In this document: in pieces, positions 1 to 7,938 of the stretch
Layout of the letters: every line of letters begins with the position of its first letter
Position numbering within the stretch: the stretch's first letter is position 1
Source of the DNA: JAFGVL01 sp963662245
Lineage (GTDB): Bacteria > Bacteroidota > Bacteroidia > Bacteroidales > Paludibacteraceae
Assembly: GCA_963662245.2 (NCBI GenBank)
Contig: CAXXVQ010000009.1
Location: 186,001-250,000, forward strand
DNA: 64,000 bases
Direction: 5' to 3'
Made by a program: the position numbers and the translations under genes
The notes under the pieces: model-generated
What the model was told of the DNA's origin: nothing
The model's database searches: none
The model's input: only the letters and a program-made list of their open reading frames with translations

Positions 1-59
1 TAAATTTTTTAATTGGCAAAACAAAAATGAAGATTAAATACTGTGAATTTTATGATACC

Positions 60-1922
60 CTATTTTTCAGTTTCATTTTTAGGAAAATATTGGTCTGGCA
101 TTGCTTTTTTATTGCCATCTCTTTCTGCTCTATAGTGGGGTGACATAATTTCAATACCTCTTTCATTACATATGTCTTGAATGTTTTGATGCATGTTGGA
201 ATAAATCACAGCTTGTTTGCTTGCGTATTTTGTATAGGCGTTAACTTGGTAAGAGATATAAAAATCATCTAAGCTTGTTTGGAGCACAAATGGGTCTGGC
301 TCTGAGCTGATTAGCTCTGTTTTAAGTGCTGCATCAATTAATGCTTGGTGTACATCTTTCCAAGCTACATCGTATCCAATAGTAACTGTTGTATGTACAA
401 TTAGTCCTTGGTTTTCAGCTTCAATAGTGTAATTAATCGTGTTACCGGTAAGAACTGATGAATTTGGTATGGTTACTATCTCGTTTTTAATTGTTTTTAT
501 ACGAGTAACTAAAAGTGTTTTTTCAATAACATCTCCACTTACATCTCCAATTTTTATTCTATCCCCAATTTTGAAAGGTCGCATATAGGTGATTACTAAT
601 CCTGCCACCATATTAGCAATAGCCGATGAAGAACCTAACGAGAATAGTACTCCTAAGAATACAGAAACTCCTTTAAATACATTTGAATCAGATCCTGGTA
701 AGTATGGGAATATCAATACAAACATAAAAGCGTAAAGTAAGAAGCGAACTATGCTGTAAGTAGGCATAGCCCAGTCTGGGTGAAATCCATTTAGTTTTAG
801 TCTTTCAGATTTTATTTCTTCAAAGAAGTACTTTACAAATCGATTGACATATTTCATTACAATGTAAATAACCGCAATGCTAAACAGATTAGGTAAATAA
901 CTCCATATAGCCGTTAAGACACCTTTAAAAGGAGTCCAAATAAGCTGGAATAAAGAATCAGCCCAGGTTCTTGAAAATGGGAATATACTGAAGATAACAG
1001 GTAAGCTTATGTATAGAATGATCAGATAAATAAACCAACGCATTATTTTAGTTAGAAAGACAATGATTTTAAGCTCTTGTGCCGAAGATAAGAAGGTGTA
1101 GTCCTTGTAACTTAAGCCTTTAAGGAATCGTTCTTTATTTTTTGAAATATATACAAGTAAGCTTTTGTTCCCTTTTTGAATAAAGAATATAACTAGCCAA
1201 GCTAAAATAACTACCAAGATGGCAAGACCAATTCTAGATCCAAGTCGTAATAAACTATTTTCTTTTTTAGCCTTTTGTATAGCAAATCTTATTTTCTCAG
1301 TGAATGATCTTGCTAGTTGTTCGCTAGGTGTATTGTACCAGATGGCATCATTTTGAGTAACTGACATGATGATTTTGTCTTCATACACAATATCACATTC
1401 ATCATCTGTATTGATGTAAATAATGGAGTCTACTTTTAGAAAATCATTATCATAAAGATTACTTACTTTTTTGCTAATATTTTTGGCTCTTTCCTTAGCC
1501 GTATAGGCTCCAATTCGGGAATATATATGAAATAAAGTATCATTTAATACTCCAATAACAGGATATCCTTTAGCAGTGTTTCGTAAAGAATCGATTTGGC
1601 TCTTTTTTTTGTTTAATAATTCAATTTTTTTGTCTTCAATTGCCTTTAGTTGAGCTAATAACTCTTCTTTTTTGATGTTATCAGTTGTTTTTAGTTTTGA
1701 TAACTGAAGCTCAAGGTTTGCTTGTTTTATTGAGTCATCTATTCGTTGTTTTTCTGCTTCTTGTAGTTTCAGATTAATGTTATCAAGTATGCTCACATTA
1801 ATAGAATCCCCTTTTAATGATTTAACGGAGTCAGTATGTGTGCTGTCTGAATTTGCAATTGCACTATTGAAGTTTATGAAGAGGCAAAATAGAATACTGA
1901 TAATGAAATGGGTTTTTATCAT
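60..1922 (-). CDS. MscS-family mechanosensitive channel
   Basis: Small-conductance mechanosensitive ion channel, expected in the inner membrane, where the family releases solutes on hypo-osmotic shock. The 620-residue protein begins with a signal-like hydrophobic segment (about residues 5-23). A Lys/Glu-rich region likely to form coiled coil follows (about 45-110), then several membrane helices between about 225 and 440. The MscS core is visible as a Gly/Ala/Ser-rich pore helix (GSSSAIANMVAGL), followed by FKIGDRIKIGDVSGDV, the start of the beta domain. It is longer than E. coli MscS because of the periplasmic N-terminal extension, as in MscK/YnaI-like or MscM-type members. Its ATG overlaps the stop of the upstream GNAT-nitrilase gene by 4 bases, so the two are probably co-translated. 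Confidence 0.9.
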   Translation of the reverse strand: MIKTHFIISILFCLFINFNSAIANSDSTHTDSVKSLKGDSINVSILDNINLKLQEAEKQRIDDSIKQANLELQLSKLKTTDNIKKEELLAQLKAIEDKKIELLNKKKSQIDSLRNTAKGYPVIGVLNDTLFHIYSRIGAYTAKERAKNISKKVSNLYDNDFLKVDSIIYINTDDECDIVYEDKIIMSVTQNDAIWYNTPSEQLARSFTEKIRFAIQKAKKENSLLRLGSRIGLAILVVILAWLVIFFIQKGNKSLLVYISKNKERFLKGLSYKDYTFLSSAQELKIIVFLTKIMRWFIYLIILYISLPVIFSIFPFSRTWADSLFQLIWTPFKGVLTAIWSYLPNLFSIAVIYIVMKYVNRFVKYFFEEIKSERLKLNGFHPDWAMPTYSIVRFLLYAFMFVLIFPYLPGSDSNVFKGVSVFLGVLFSLGSSSAIANMVAGLVITYMRPFKIGDRIKIGDVSGDVIEKTLLVTRIKTIKNEIVTIPNSSVLTGNTINYTIEAENQGLIVHTTVTIGYDVAWKDVHQALIDAALKTELISSEPDPFVLQTSLDDFYISYQVNAYTKYASKQAVIYSNMHQNIQDICNERGIEIMSPHYRAERDGNKKAMPDQYFPKNETEK

Positions 1923-3448
1923 GATTTCTTTTTTAGTTGTAGGTTGTAAATATCCGTTCGTCTATCTTTTTTATTGCGAACGCTTCCAAATTGATTTAGT
2001 TCCCGTAGCATATCAATGTCAACATCCGCAATCAATATCATTTCTGTGTTTGGCGTTGATTCTGCTTTTACACCATTAGTAGGGAATGCAAAGTCACAAG
2101 GGGTGAATACTAATGATTGAGCATACTGTATATCCATATTATGTACTTTAGGTAGATTGCCTACACTGCCTGCAATGGCGACATAGCATTCATTTTCAAT
2201 AGCACGAGCTTGTGCGCAATTTCTTACTCTAGAAAAACCGTTTTGTGTGTCTGTAAGGAATGGTACAAACAGAATATCCATACCTTCATCAGCTAATAAT
2301 CTTCCCAGCTCAGGGAATTCTACATCATAGCAAATAAGGACTCCGATTTTGCCACAGTCGGTATCAAAAGTTTGGATATTATTTCCTCCTTGCAGACCCC
2401 AAACTTTTTCTTCATCAGGAGTTACATGTAGTTTCTCAAATCGTTCAATACCGCCATCTCTTTTGCATAGATAACCAACATTGTACAATTCATTTTCTAC
2501 TAATTCAGGCATGCTACCTGTGATGATGTTAATATTGTATGAGATAGCTAGTTCGGCAAATTTATCTACTATCTTTTTCGTGTATTTTGCAAGTTCTCTG
2601 ATTGCATCCGGTTCTGACAAATGGTTGTATGCTGACATTAACGGAGCATTAAAAAACTCAGGGAATAAAGCAAAATCACATCTATAACCAGAAACTGCAT
2701 CAATAAAATATTCAACTTGTTGCATGACCTCATCCATGTCTTTATATAGGCGCATTTGCCATTGAATAAGTCCCAGACGGATAATAGTCTTTTTTGCTGA
2801 TGCATTTGAATTTGGTTTTTCAAAGTAGATATTATTCCATTCAAGAAGGACTGCATATTCATTGGACTCTTTGTCTCCTTCTAAGTAGCCTTTCAATACT
2901 GATCTTGGGTGGAAGTCATTTGACATTTGGAAATCCAATACCGGGTCATGAATCTCTTTTTTTCTCACCTTATCAATGTACTCTTTAGGTGTCATTTCTT
3001 GTGAGAACTTATGGTAATTTGGAATTCGTCCTCCAAATAGAATGCTTTTAAGATTTAGTTTTTCGCAGAGTTCTTTTCGGTAATCATAAAGTCTGCGACC
3101 GAGGCGTAAACCTCTAAATTTTGGACGAATAAATACATCTATGCCGTAAAGAATATCACCATGACTTGTGTGAGTGTTAAAACTATAGTTTCCAGTGATT
3201 TGCTTATAAGTGTGTTTGTTGTCAAATTTATTTGATTCGACAATTATTGATAGTGCACATCCGGCTAGTTCATTATCGATTTTAATTCCCACTTGCCCTT
3301 CGGGGAATTTATCTATTAATGCATTGATATGATTTTCTTTCCAGTAAGCATTCGGCATATTTGCATATGCTTCTATCATTGTATTCTTGATTTCCTCGTA
3401 ATCTGACTTTTGCAGATATACCAGGTCTATGTTTTCGATGGCTTTCAT
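1919..3448 (-). CDS. GNAT acetyltransferase / nitrilase-family hydrolase fusion
   Basis: Two-domain protein of 509 residues. Residues about 1-195 resemble a GNAT N-acetyltransferase, with the acetyl-CoA loop region RGLRLGRRLYDYR near 112-124. Residues about 222-505 are a carbon-nitrogen hydrolase (nitrilase superfamily). The catalytic Glu-Lys-Cys triad is visible: E264 in PEFFN, K339 in FEKLHV and C373 in LICYDVEFPE. This fusion architecture is known in Bacteroidota and in Bacillus (YhcX-like), but the substrate is not established. It probably joins or hydrolyses an amide on a small metabolite. It overlaps the MscS gene downstream by 4 bases. I found no full Bacteroidetes promoter in front of it. 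Confidence 0.9.
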   Translation of the reverse strand: MKAIENIDLVYLQKSDYEEIKNTMIEAYANMPNAYWKENHINALIDKFPEGQVGIKIDNELAGCALSIIVESNKFDNKHTYKQITGNYSFNTHTSHGDILYGIDVFIRPKFRGLRLGRRLYDYRKELCEKLNLKSILFGGRIPNYHKFSQEMTPKEYIDKVRKKEIHDPVLDFQMSNDFHPRSVLKGYLEGDKESNEYAVLLEWNNIYFEKPNSNASAKKTIIRLGLIQWQMRLYKDMDEVMQQVEYFIDAVSGYRCDFALFPEFFNAPLMSAYNHLSEPDAIRELAKYTKKIVDKFAELAISYNINIITGSMPELVENELYNVGYLCKRDGGIERFEKLHVTPDEEKVWGLQGGNNIQTFDTDCGKIGVLICYDVEFPELGRLLADEGMDILFVPFLTDTQNGFSRVRNCAQARAIENECYVAIAGSVGNLPKVHNMDIQYAQSLVFTPCDFAFPTNGVKAESTPNTEMILIADVDIDMLRELNQFGSVRNKKDRRTDIYNLQLKKKS

Positions 3449-3582
3449 GTCTTTAATATTTTATATGTAAAGGAATTATTTTTTTCTTGCATTTCAAATA
3501 GCAAGAAAGCTGTTGTAGCAAAATAATAAAGCCTTCTTAATTAACGAGATGATTTTTTTGTTTTCATCTTTCCTCTTCATTT

Positions 3583-3680
3583 TTTTAAAAAAAGAAACGA
3601 AGCAAAGAAAACTTGACAGACTGAACTCGCTCCGTATGCTTTTAGTCTACTTCGCTCAAATAGCACTCTGTCATATAAGG
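3583..3680. repeat. Intergenic palindromic repeat (REP-like)
   Basis: TGACAGA (3614-3620) and TCTGTCA (3667-3673) form inverted ends around a segment with GAACTCGCTCCG and CTTCGCTCAAA, which are partly complementary. From general familiarity, AAAGAAACGAAGCAAAGAAA-type sequence next to such a palindrome recurs in Bacteroidota intergenic regions. I infer a dispersed repeat, but only one copy lies in this window. Confidence 0.45.
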
Positions 3681-3778
3681 AATTTTATTTAAAACGACTT
3701 CGTCGATTAGCTATCAATCAGCCGTGATGAATCGAGGCTCTACCACAAATATGGTATCAAAATCCCATGCCATAGGCA

Positions 3779-3809
3779 TTTGGCAAACTGCAAACCACGC
3801 TTATCTTTG
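3779..3809 (+). promoter_or_regulatory. Bacteroidetes-type promoter of metY
   Basis: TTTG at 3779-3782, exactly 19 bases, then TATCTTTG at 3802-3809. This matches the Bacteroidetes sigma consensus (TTTG, N19, TAnnTTTG). The predicted start of transcription is near 3816, giving a leader of about 45 bases that is too short for a SAM riboswitch. GGAGGG just before the metY ATG can act as the ribosome binding site. Confidence 0.75.
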
Positions 3810-3862
3810 TGCTATCAAAAAAATAAATCATTTTTACAATTATAAATTGGAGGGATTCAATT

Positions 3863-5167
3863 ATGGCAACAGAAAATTTCAAATTTGAAACACTGCAACT
3901 ACATGCAGGACAAGATGTAGATAAAACTACCAACTCTCGTGCAGTACCTATTTATCAAACATCATCGTATTTATTTGACGATTCAAAGCATGGTGCAGAC
4001 CTTTTTGCGCTTCGTAAGTTTGGGAATATTTATACTCGCCTAATGAATCCTACAACGGATGTGTTTGAGAAACGCATTGCTGCGCTTGAAGGCGGAGTTG
4101 CTGCTGTTGCTACATCTTCCGGGATTTCAGCTCAGTTTGTCGCGTTAAATAATATCTTGGAGGCAGGAGACAATTTTGTGTCTACAGCACACATATATGG
4201 TGGAACATATAATCAGTTTAAAAATCAGTTTAAGCGTTTGGGTGTTGAGGCTCGTTTTACGGAAGATGATGAACCTACATCGTTCGAAAAGCTTATTGAT
4301 GAGAAAACAAAAGCTCTTTACTTGGAGACTATTGGAAATCCGGAAATGAATATTCCTGATTTTGAAGCAATTGCTGCTGTAGCTAAAAAATATGATATTC
4401 CATTATTTGTGGATAATACCTTTGGCTGTGGAGGATATTTGTTCCGTCCTTTGGAACATGGTGCTAATGTAGTGGTAGAATCTGCTACAAAATGGATCGG
4501 AGGTCATGGAACTTCTTTAGGAGGTGTAATTGTAGATGGAGGTAACTTTAATTGGGGTAATGGAAAGTTCCCGGTGTTCACTGACCCGAGTGAAAGTTAC
4601 CATGGTCTTGTATTTTGGGATGTCTTTGGTGCGAATAGTCCATTCGGGAATATCGCATTTGCCATTCGCGCCCGTGTAGAGGGGCTTCGTGATTGGGGGA
4701 CTGCACCTAGCCCATTTAACTCATTTTTACTGCTTCAAGGGCTTGAAACGCTATCATTAAGAGTAGAACGCCATGTGGAAAATGCTTTGAAATTAGCAAA
4801 ATGGTTAGAGCAACATCCGCAAGTGGAATATGTAAAATATCCAGGCTTGGAAAGTAGTCCATACCATAAGTTGGCTAAAAAATATTTGAAACGCGGATTT
4901 GGTGGCGTACTTACATTTAAAGTAAAAGGAGCAAATGATAATGCAGATACATTAATTAATAATGTAAAACTACTTAGTCATCTAGCTAATGTTGGAGATG
5001 CTAAGTCGTTAATCATCCACCCGGCTTCTACTACGCATGAACAATTGTCGGTAGAAGAGCAAAAAGCATCAGGAGTAGAACCCGGATTAATTCGACTTTC
5101 TGTTGGAATTGAGCATATTGATGATATTATTGCAGATTTAGAGCAAGCATTTGCTACACTTAAATAA
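3863..5167 (+). CDS. metY: O-acetylhomoserine sulfhydrylase (MetY)
   Basis: PLP-dependent enzyme of the Cys/Met metabolism family that makes homocysteine from O-acetylhomoserine and sulfide. The 434-residue length is typical of MetY and longer than MetB/MetC (about 380-400). The PLP lysine is K210 in ESATKWIGGHGT, and VDNTFGCGGYL and the C-terminal HPASTTHEQL are standard for the family. The start is fixed by a good Shine-Dalgarno-like GGAGGG and a consensus promoter just upstream. A terminator follows directly, so it is a single-gene transcript. ahcY at 35.6 kb acts in the same methionine cycle. Confidence 0.95.
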   Translation: MATENFKFETLQLHAGQDVDKTTNSRAVPIYQTSSYLFDDSKHGADLFALRKFGNIYTRLMNPTTDVFEKRIAALEGGVAAVATSSGISAQFVALNNILEAGDNFVSTAHIYGGTYNQFKNQFKRLGVEARFTEDDEPTSFEKLIDEKTKALYLETIGNPEMNIPDFEAIAAVAKKYDIPLFVDNTFGCGGYLFRPLEHGANVVVESATKWIGGHGTSLGGVIVDGGNFNWGNGKFPVFTDPSESYHGLVFWDVFGANSPFGNIAFAIRARVEGLRDWGTAPSPFNSFLLLQGLETLSLRVERHVENALKLAKWLEQHPQVEYVKYPGLESSPYHKLAKKYLKRGFGGVLTFKVKGANDNADTLINNVKLLSHLANVGDAKSLIIHPASTTHEQLSVEEQKASGVEPGLIRLSVGIEHIDDIIADLEQAFATLK

Positions 5168-5176
5168 AAACAAGAG

Positions 5177-5204
5177 AGGCTGTTCAGAGTGAACGGCCTT
5201 TTTT
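5177..5204 (+). terminator. Rho-independent terminator after metY
   Basis: A 10-bp stem (AGGCTGTTCA / TGAACGGCCT, one G-U pair) with a 3-base loop, followed by a T run, begins 10 bases after the metY stop. Confidence 0.85.
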
Positions 5205-5314
5205 GTTTATAAAAGCTAAGTTAGAATAATTCCTAGGTGATAATTTTAATAAACATTACATGTTTTTTAATAAGAAGTCAGCTTTAGATTTTTTATCTTT
5301 AATAATTGAATTAG

Positions 5315-7660
5315 ATGAAAAAAGGAGCATTACTTATATGGATGATGATAAGTCAGGTTGGATTCTTTGTTTCTTCACAAAATTTACTTGGATTATATAA
5401 CTACGATAACGATACAAAGGATCTCCGTTTTTTTCTGTTTGAAAAAGACGAAAATTCTTTTGTGCTTCCTCCAATAGAAAATCATTATTTAACTCAGGCA
5501 ACTACACTTGCTGATACCATTTATTATCCATTATCTTGTACTGCTGATTTTGATGGCGATGGTGCAGATGAGATGTTGCTATTCACCAAGCGGGTATATA
5601 CCCCCAATTGTATGACGGGTTATGACTGCCCACCTTATGCAAAATCAGACATCCAGCTTTTTCAGCCATATGCAGGAAAAATGGTTAATCAAGGCAGCTG
5701 TTTTTCAATATTAGCTGATAGTCTGGATTTTGCATCGGTAATCTCTGTAACTAAGGGTTATTTTAATGCTGATAATGCTGTCGATGTCGCTATCATTTAT
5801 CATAATGCAGATACCCTTTCTGTTCGTTTATTGATTAATATCGATGATGGTTTTCAAGTAGATCCGGTTTCATTATATCTTCAAGTAGATTCAATTTTTT
5901 GGATAAATGGGGTGGATGTAAATGCTGATAATCTTTCGGATTTATTGTTTACTTCTGCCGATAGTTTGTATGTGTCTATAAATAATGGAGTAGGATTTGA
6001 CAAACCGGTTTCTGTTTTTCAGTTGCCTGATAGTTTAGAGTTTCTAAAATCTATTAGCGGAAAGTTTACGGATTCTGCAAATGAGAACTTGCTTTATTTG
6101 GTAAAAGATTCTTTAGCTATTGAGACATTAATAATAAGCTTCTCCACTGATGGTGATAGTGTTGAAGATATTAGTATCCAACAAATAGATTCTTTGCCGC
6201 TTAACCATGATTTGATCTTTGTGACTGCGGCAGATATAAATGTCGACAGTTTGATAGATATTGTATATATCAAAGGAGTTGTTTCACCTGATTCTTCTTT
6301 TACTAATTTTTATACAAAAGTTGTTATAAATGTTGGAAGGGCTTTTGATCGCTCACAAGTTTACTATTCGTCTGACATTGATGATTTTAATTTTTATAAG
6401 TTGGGTTTTGTGTCGTATGGAAATTTTATTTCTTTTGATACAATAACTGTAACAAAATGGCAAGGGAATAAAGCTGGAGCTTTGACCTTTTCTTTTGATG
6501 ATGGATATACTGAAACAATAGCCGCTTCGAAGTATTTGTACACTAAGGGCTTGCGAGGAACACATAATATTGTTTCAAACTTTACAGGTTCCGATGTTTA
6601 TGCCAGCTGGGGAGAGATTGAAGCAGACAGTTTAGGAAATGAATATGCTTCTCATTCTTATGAACATAATCGTTTAAATCAAATTCCCTTAACTCAAGCT
6701 GTAGGAGAGCTTAGCTTATCAAAAGAAGATATTGAGATGCATACGGGCAAGCAAGTTAATTCCTTCGTATTTCCTGGTGGAGGTTTTAGTTTTGAGGTTT
6801 TGCAGTTATCTGCTCTTTGTGATGATTATTTATCTGCTAGAACGAGTATGCGTGGATATAATACAGAAACTCCGGCAGACTTTTATGCGTTAAAGTCTAA
6901 AGTGATTCTGAATACCACTTCAGTTTTGGAGATTCAAGGCTGGGTAGATATTACAGTAGAATATGGCTACTGGACACTTTTGATGTATCACTATCTTGGA
7001 TACACGGGTTCTGACTCTGATTTGATAGAGTATAATTCAGAAATAGCTGACTTTAATGCGGTTGTGGATTATGCAGCCACCATGGATCTTTGGATTGACA
7101 CACAAGAGAATATTAGTAAATACATTAAGGAACGGAATGCTGTTGTGATAAGTGAACTTTCGCAAACATCTAATAGTCTTAGTTTTATTTTGGAAGATGA
7201 CTTAGATGATGTTGTTTTTGATATGCCTTTGACTTTGCGCATTGAGCTTCCGTCCGGTATTACTACTGATAGTGTGCTTGTAGAGCAGGATGGAGAATCC
7301 GTTGTTTACGAACGGTTATATGAAAATGGAATATCCGTTTGTTATGCACAGCTGCTTCCAAATTCTTCCAATGTTGCAGTTAGAGCGCAAATATCAACTT
7401 GTTTGTTTAATAATGATAAGTATTCTGAATTAATTCAGATTAATTACCATAATGACGGTGTCCTGTTTAAATTCCCATCCTCTGAGGTTGGTTCTTCTTT
7501 TCAGATTTATTCAAGTTCCGGCATTCGTATTTTTGAAGAAGAGATTCCTAAATCTAGCGAATATTTTTTGAATTCTTCTGTTTTATCTGCCGGTATGTAC
7601 ATCATTTTTATTGAAAAAGAGAGTAAATCTATTCATTCTAGAACTTTTATTGTGTTTTAG
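5315..7660 (+). CDS. Secreted NodB-type polysaccharide deacetylase with FG-GAP-like repeats and T9SS tail
   Basis: 781-residue exported protein with an N-terminal signal peptide (about 1-21). Residues about 65-330 carry repeated Asp/Asn-rich segments of the FG-GAP/VCBS type (DFDGDGADE, NADNAVDV, NADNLSDLL, NVDSLIDIV), which usually form a beta-propeller. Residues about 385-600 form a NodB-homology deacetylase. The metal and catalytic set appears complete: D395-D396 in SFDDGY, then H447 and H451 in HSYEHN, with FPGGGFS downstream. The last 75 or so residues (FQIYSSSGIRIFEE...SAGMYIIFI) resemble a type A T9SS sorting domain. It probably deacetylates an extracellular or cell-surface glycan, but the substrate is unknown. 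It opens the island of T9SS cargo genes. Confidence 0.88.
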   Translation: MKKGALLIWMMISQVGFFVSSQNLLGLYNYDNDTKDLRFFLFEKDENSFVLPPIENHYLTQATTLADTIYYPLSCTADFDGDGADEMLLFTKRVYTPNCMTGYDCPPYAKSDIQLFQPYAGKMVNQGSCFSILADSLDFASVISVTKGYFNADNAVDVAIIYHNADTLSVRLLINIDDGFQVDPVSLYLQVDSIFWINGVDVNADNLSDLLFTSADSLYVSINNGVGFDKPVSVFQLPDSLEFLKSISGKFTDSANENLLYLVKDSLAIETLIISFSTDGDSVEDISIQQIDSLPLNHDLIFVTAADINVDSLIDIVYIKGVVSPDSSFTNFYTKVVINVGRAFDRSQVYYSSDIDDFNFYKLGFVSYGNFISFDTITVTKWQGNKAGALTFSFDDGYTETIAASKYLYTKGLRGTHNIVSNFTGSDVYASWGEIEADSLGNEYASHSYEHNRLNQIPLTQAVGELSLSKEDIEMHTGKQVNSFVFPGGGFSFEVLQLSALCDDYLSARTSMRGYNTETPADFYALKSKVILNTTSVLEIQGWVDITVEYGYWTLLMYHYLGYTGSDSDLIEYNSEIADFNAVVDYAATMDLWIDTQENISKYIKERNAVVISELSQTSNSLSFILEDDLDDVVFDMPLTLRIELPSGITTDSVLVEQDGESVVYERLYENGISVCYAQLLPNSSNVAVRAQISTCLFNNDKYSELIQINYHNDGVLFKFPSSEVGSSFQIYSSSGIRIFEEEIPKSSEYFLNSSVLSAGMYIIFIEKESKSIHSRTFIVF

Positions 7661-7793
7661 TAAAAATACATCCTGTGTTTTTCAGCATATTACCACATGG
7701 CTTTATTTAACACTTGTTTATAGAAACTGCATTTCTGTGTTGAAAAGTCTTAAGTCATTTTGAGAAATTACGATCGTTTTTTTGTTCATGTTA

Positions 7794-7812
7794 ATATAGT
7801 GTTAGACAACAC
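7794..7812. promoter_or_regulatory. Candidate operator motif shared with the gene at 10848
   Basis: ATATAGTGTTA at 7794-7804, within a small inverted repeat GTGTT-agac-AACAC (7799-7812). It lies about 135 bases before the 7939 start. The same 11-mer lies about 141 bases before the 10848 start. Function is inferred only from the repetition. Confidence 0.35.
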
Positions 7813-7846
7813 ATGTTGATAACTATTAGCTAGCCTTAATTATTGC

Positions 7847-7854
7847 TAAATTTG
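7847..7854 (+). promoter_or_regulatory. Probable -7 element for the lectin gene at 7939
   Basis: TAAATTTG fits the TAnnTTTG consensus, but no TTG is found at the proper distance upstream. The leader to the ATG would be about 78 bases. Confidence 0.4.
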
Positions 7855-7938
7855 GTATAGTAGAAAGCATCACAATCTACTAGATATTGACAACTTTTTA
7901 AGACTAAAATTGCTATTTACAGACTAAATATTAGGGTC

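Larger units (their letters stand above)
3449..3862. other. Divergent intergenic region with palindromes, no gene
   Basis: 414 bases between the GNAT-nitrilase gene (minus) and metY (plus), with no convincing ORF. It holds a 7-bp inverted repeat with a 10-base loop at 3484-3507, a larger palindromic repeat-like stretch around 3583-3680, several small palindromes near 3690-3780, and the metY promoter at 3779-3809. No S-adenosylmethionine riboswitch core is recognisable. Confidence 0.6.

Noticed and set aside
1777..2079. 100-codon plus-strand ORF over the MscS and GNAT-nitrilase junction
   Set aside because: Antisense to two well-supported genes, with no recognisable feature.
3700..3862. SAM riboswitch before metY
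   Set aside because: The predicted transcript leader is only about 45 bases and no SAM-I, SAM-II or SAM-IV core sequence can be seen.
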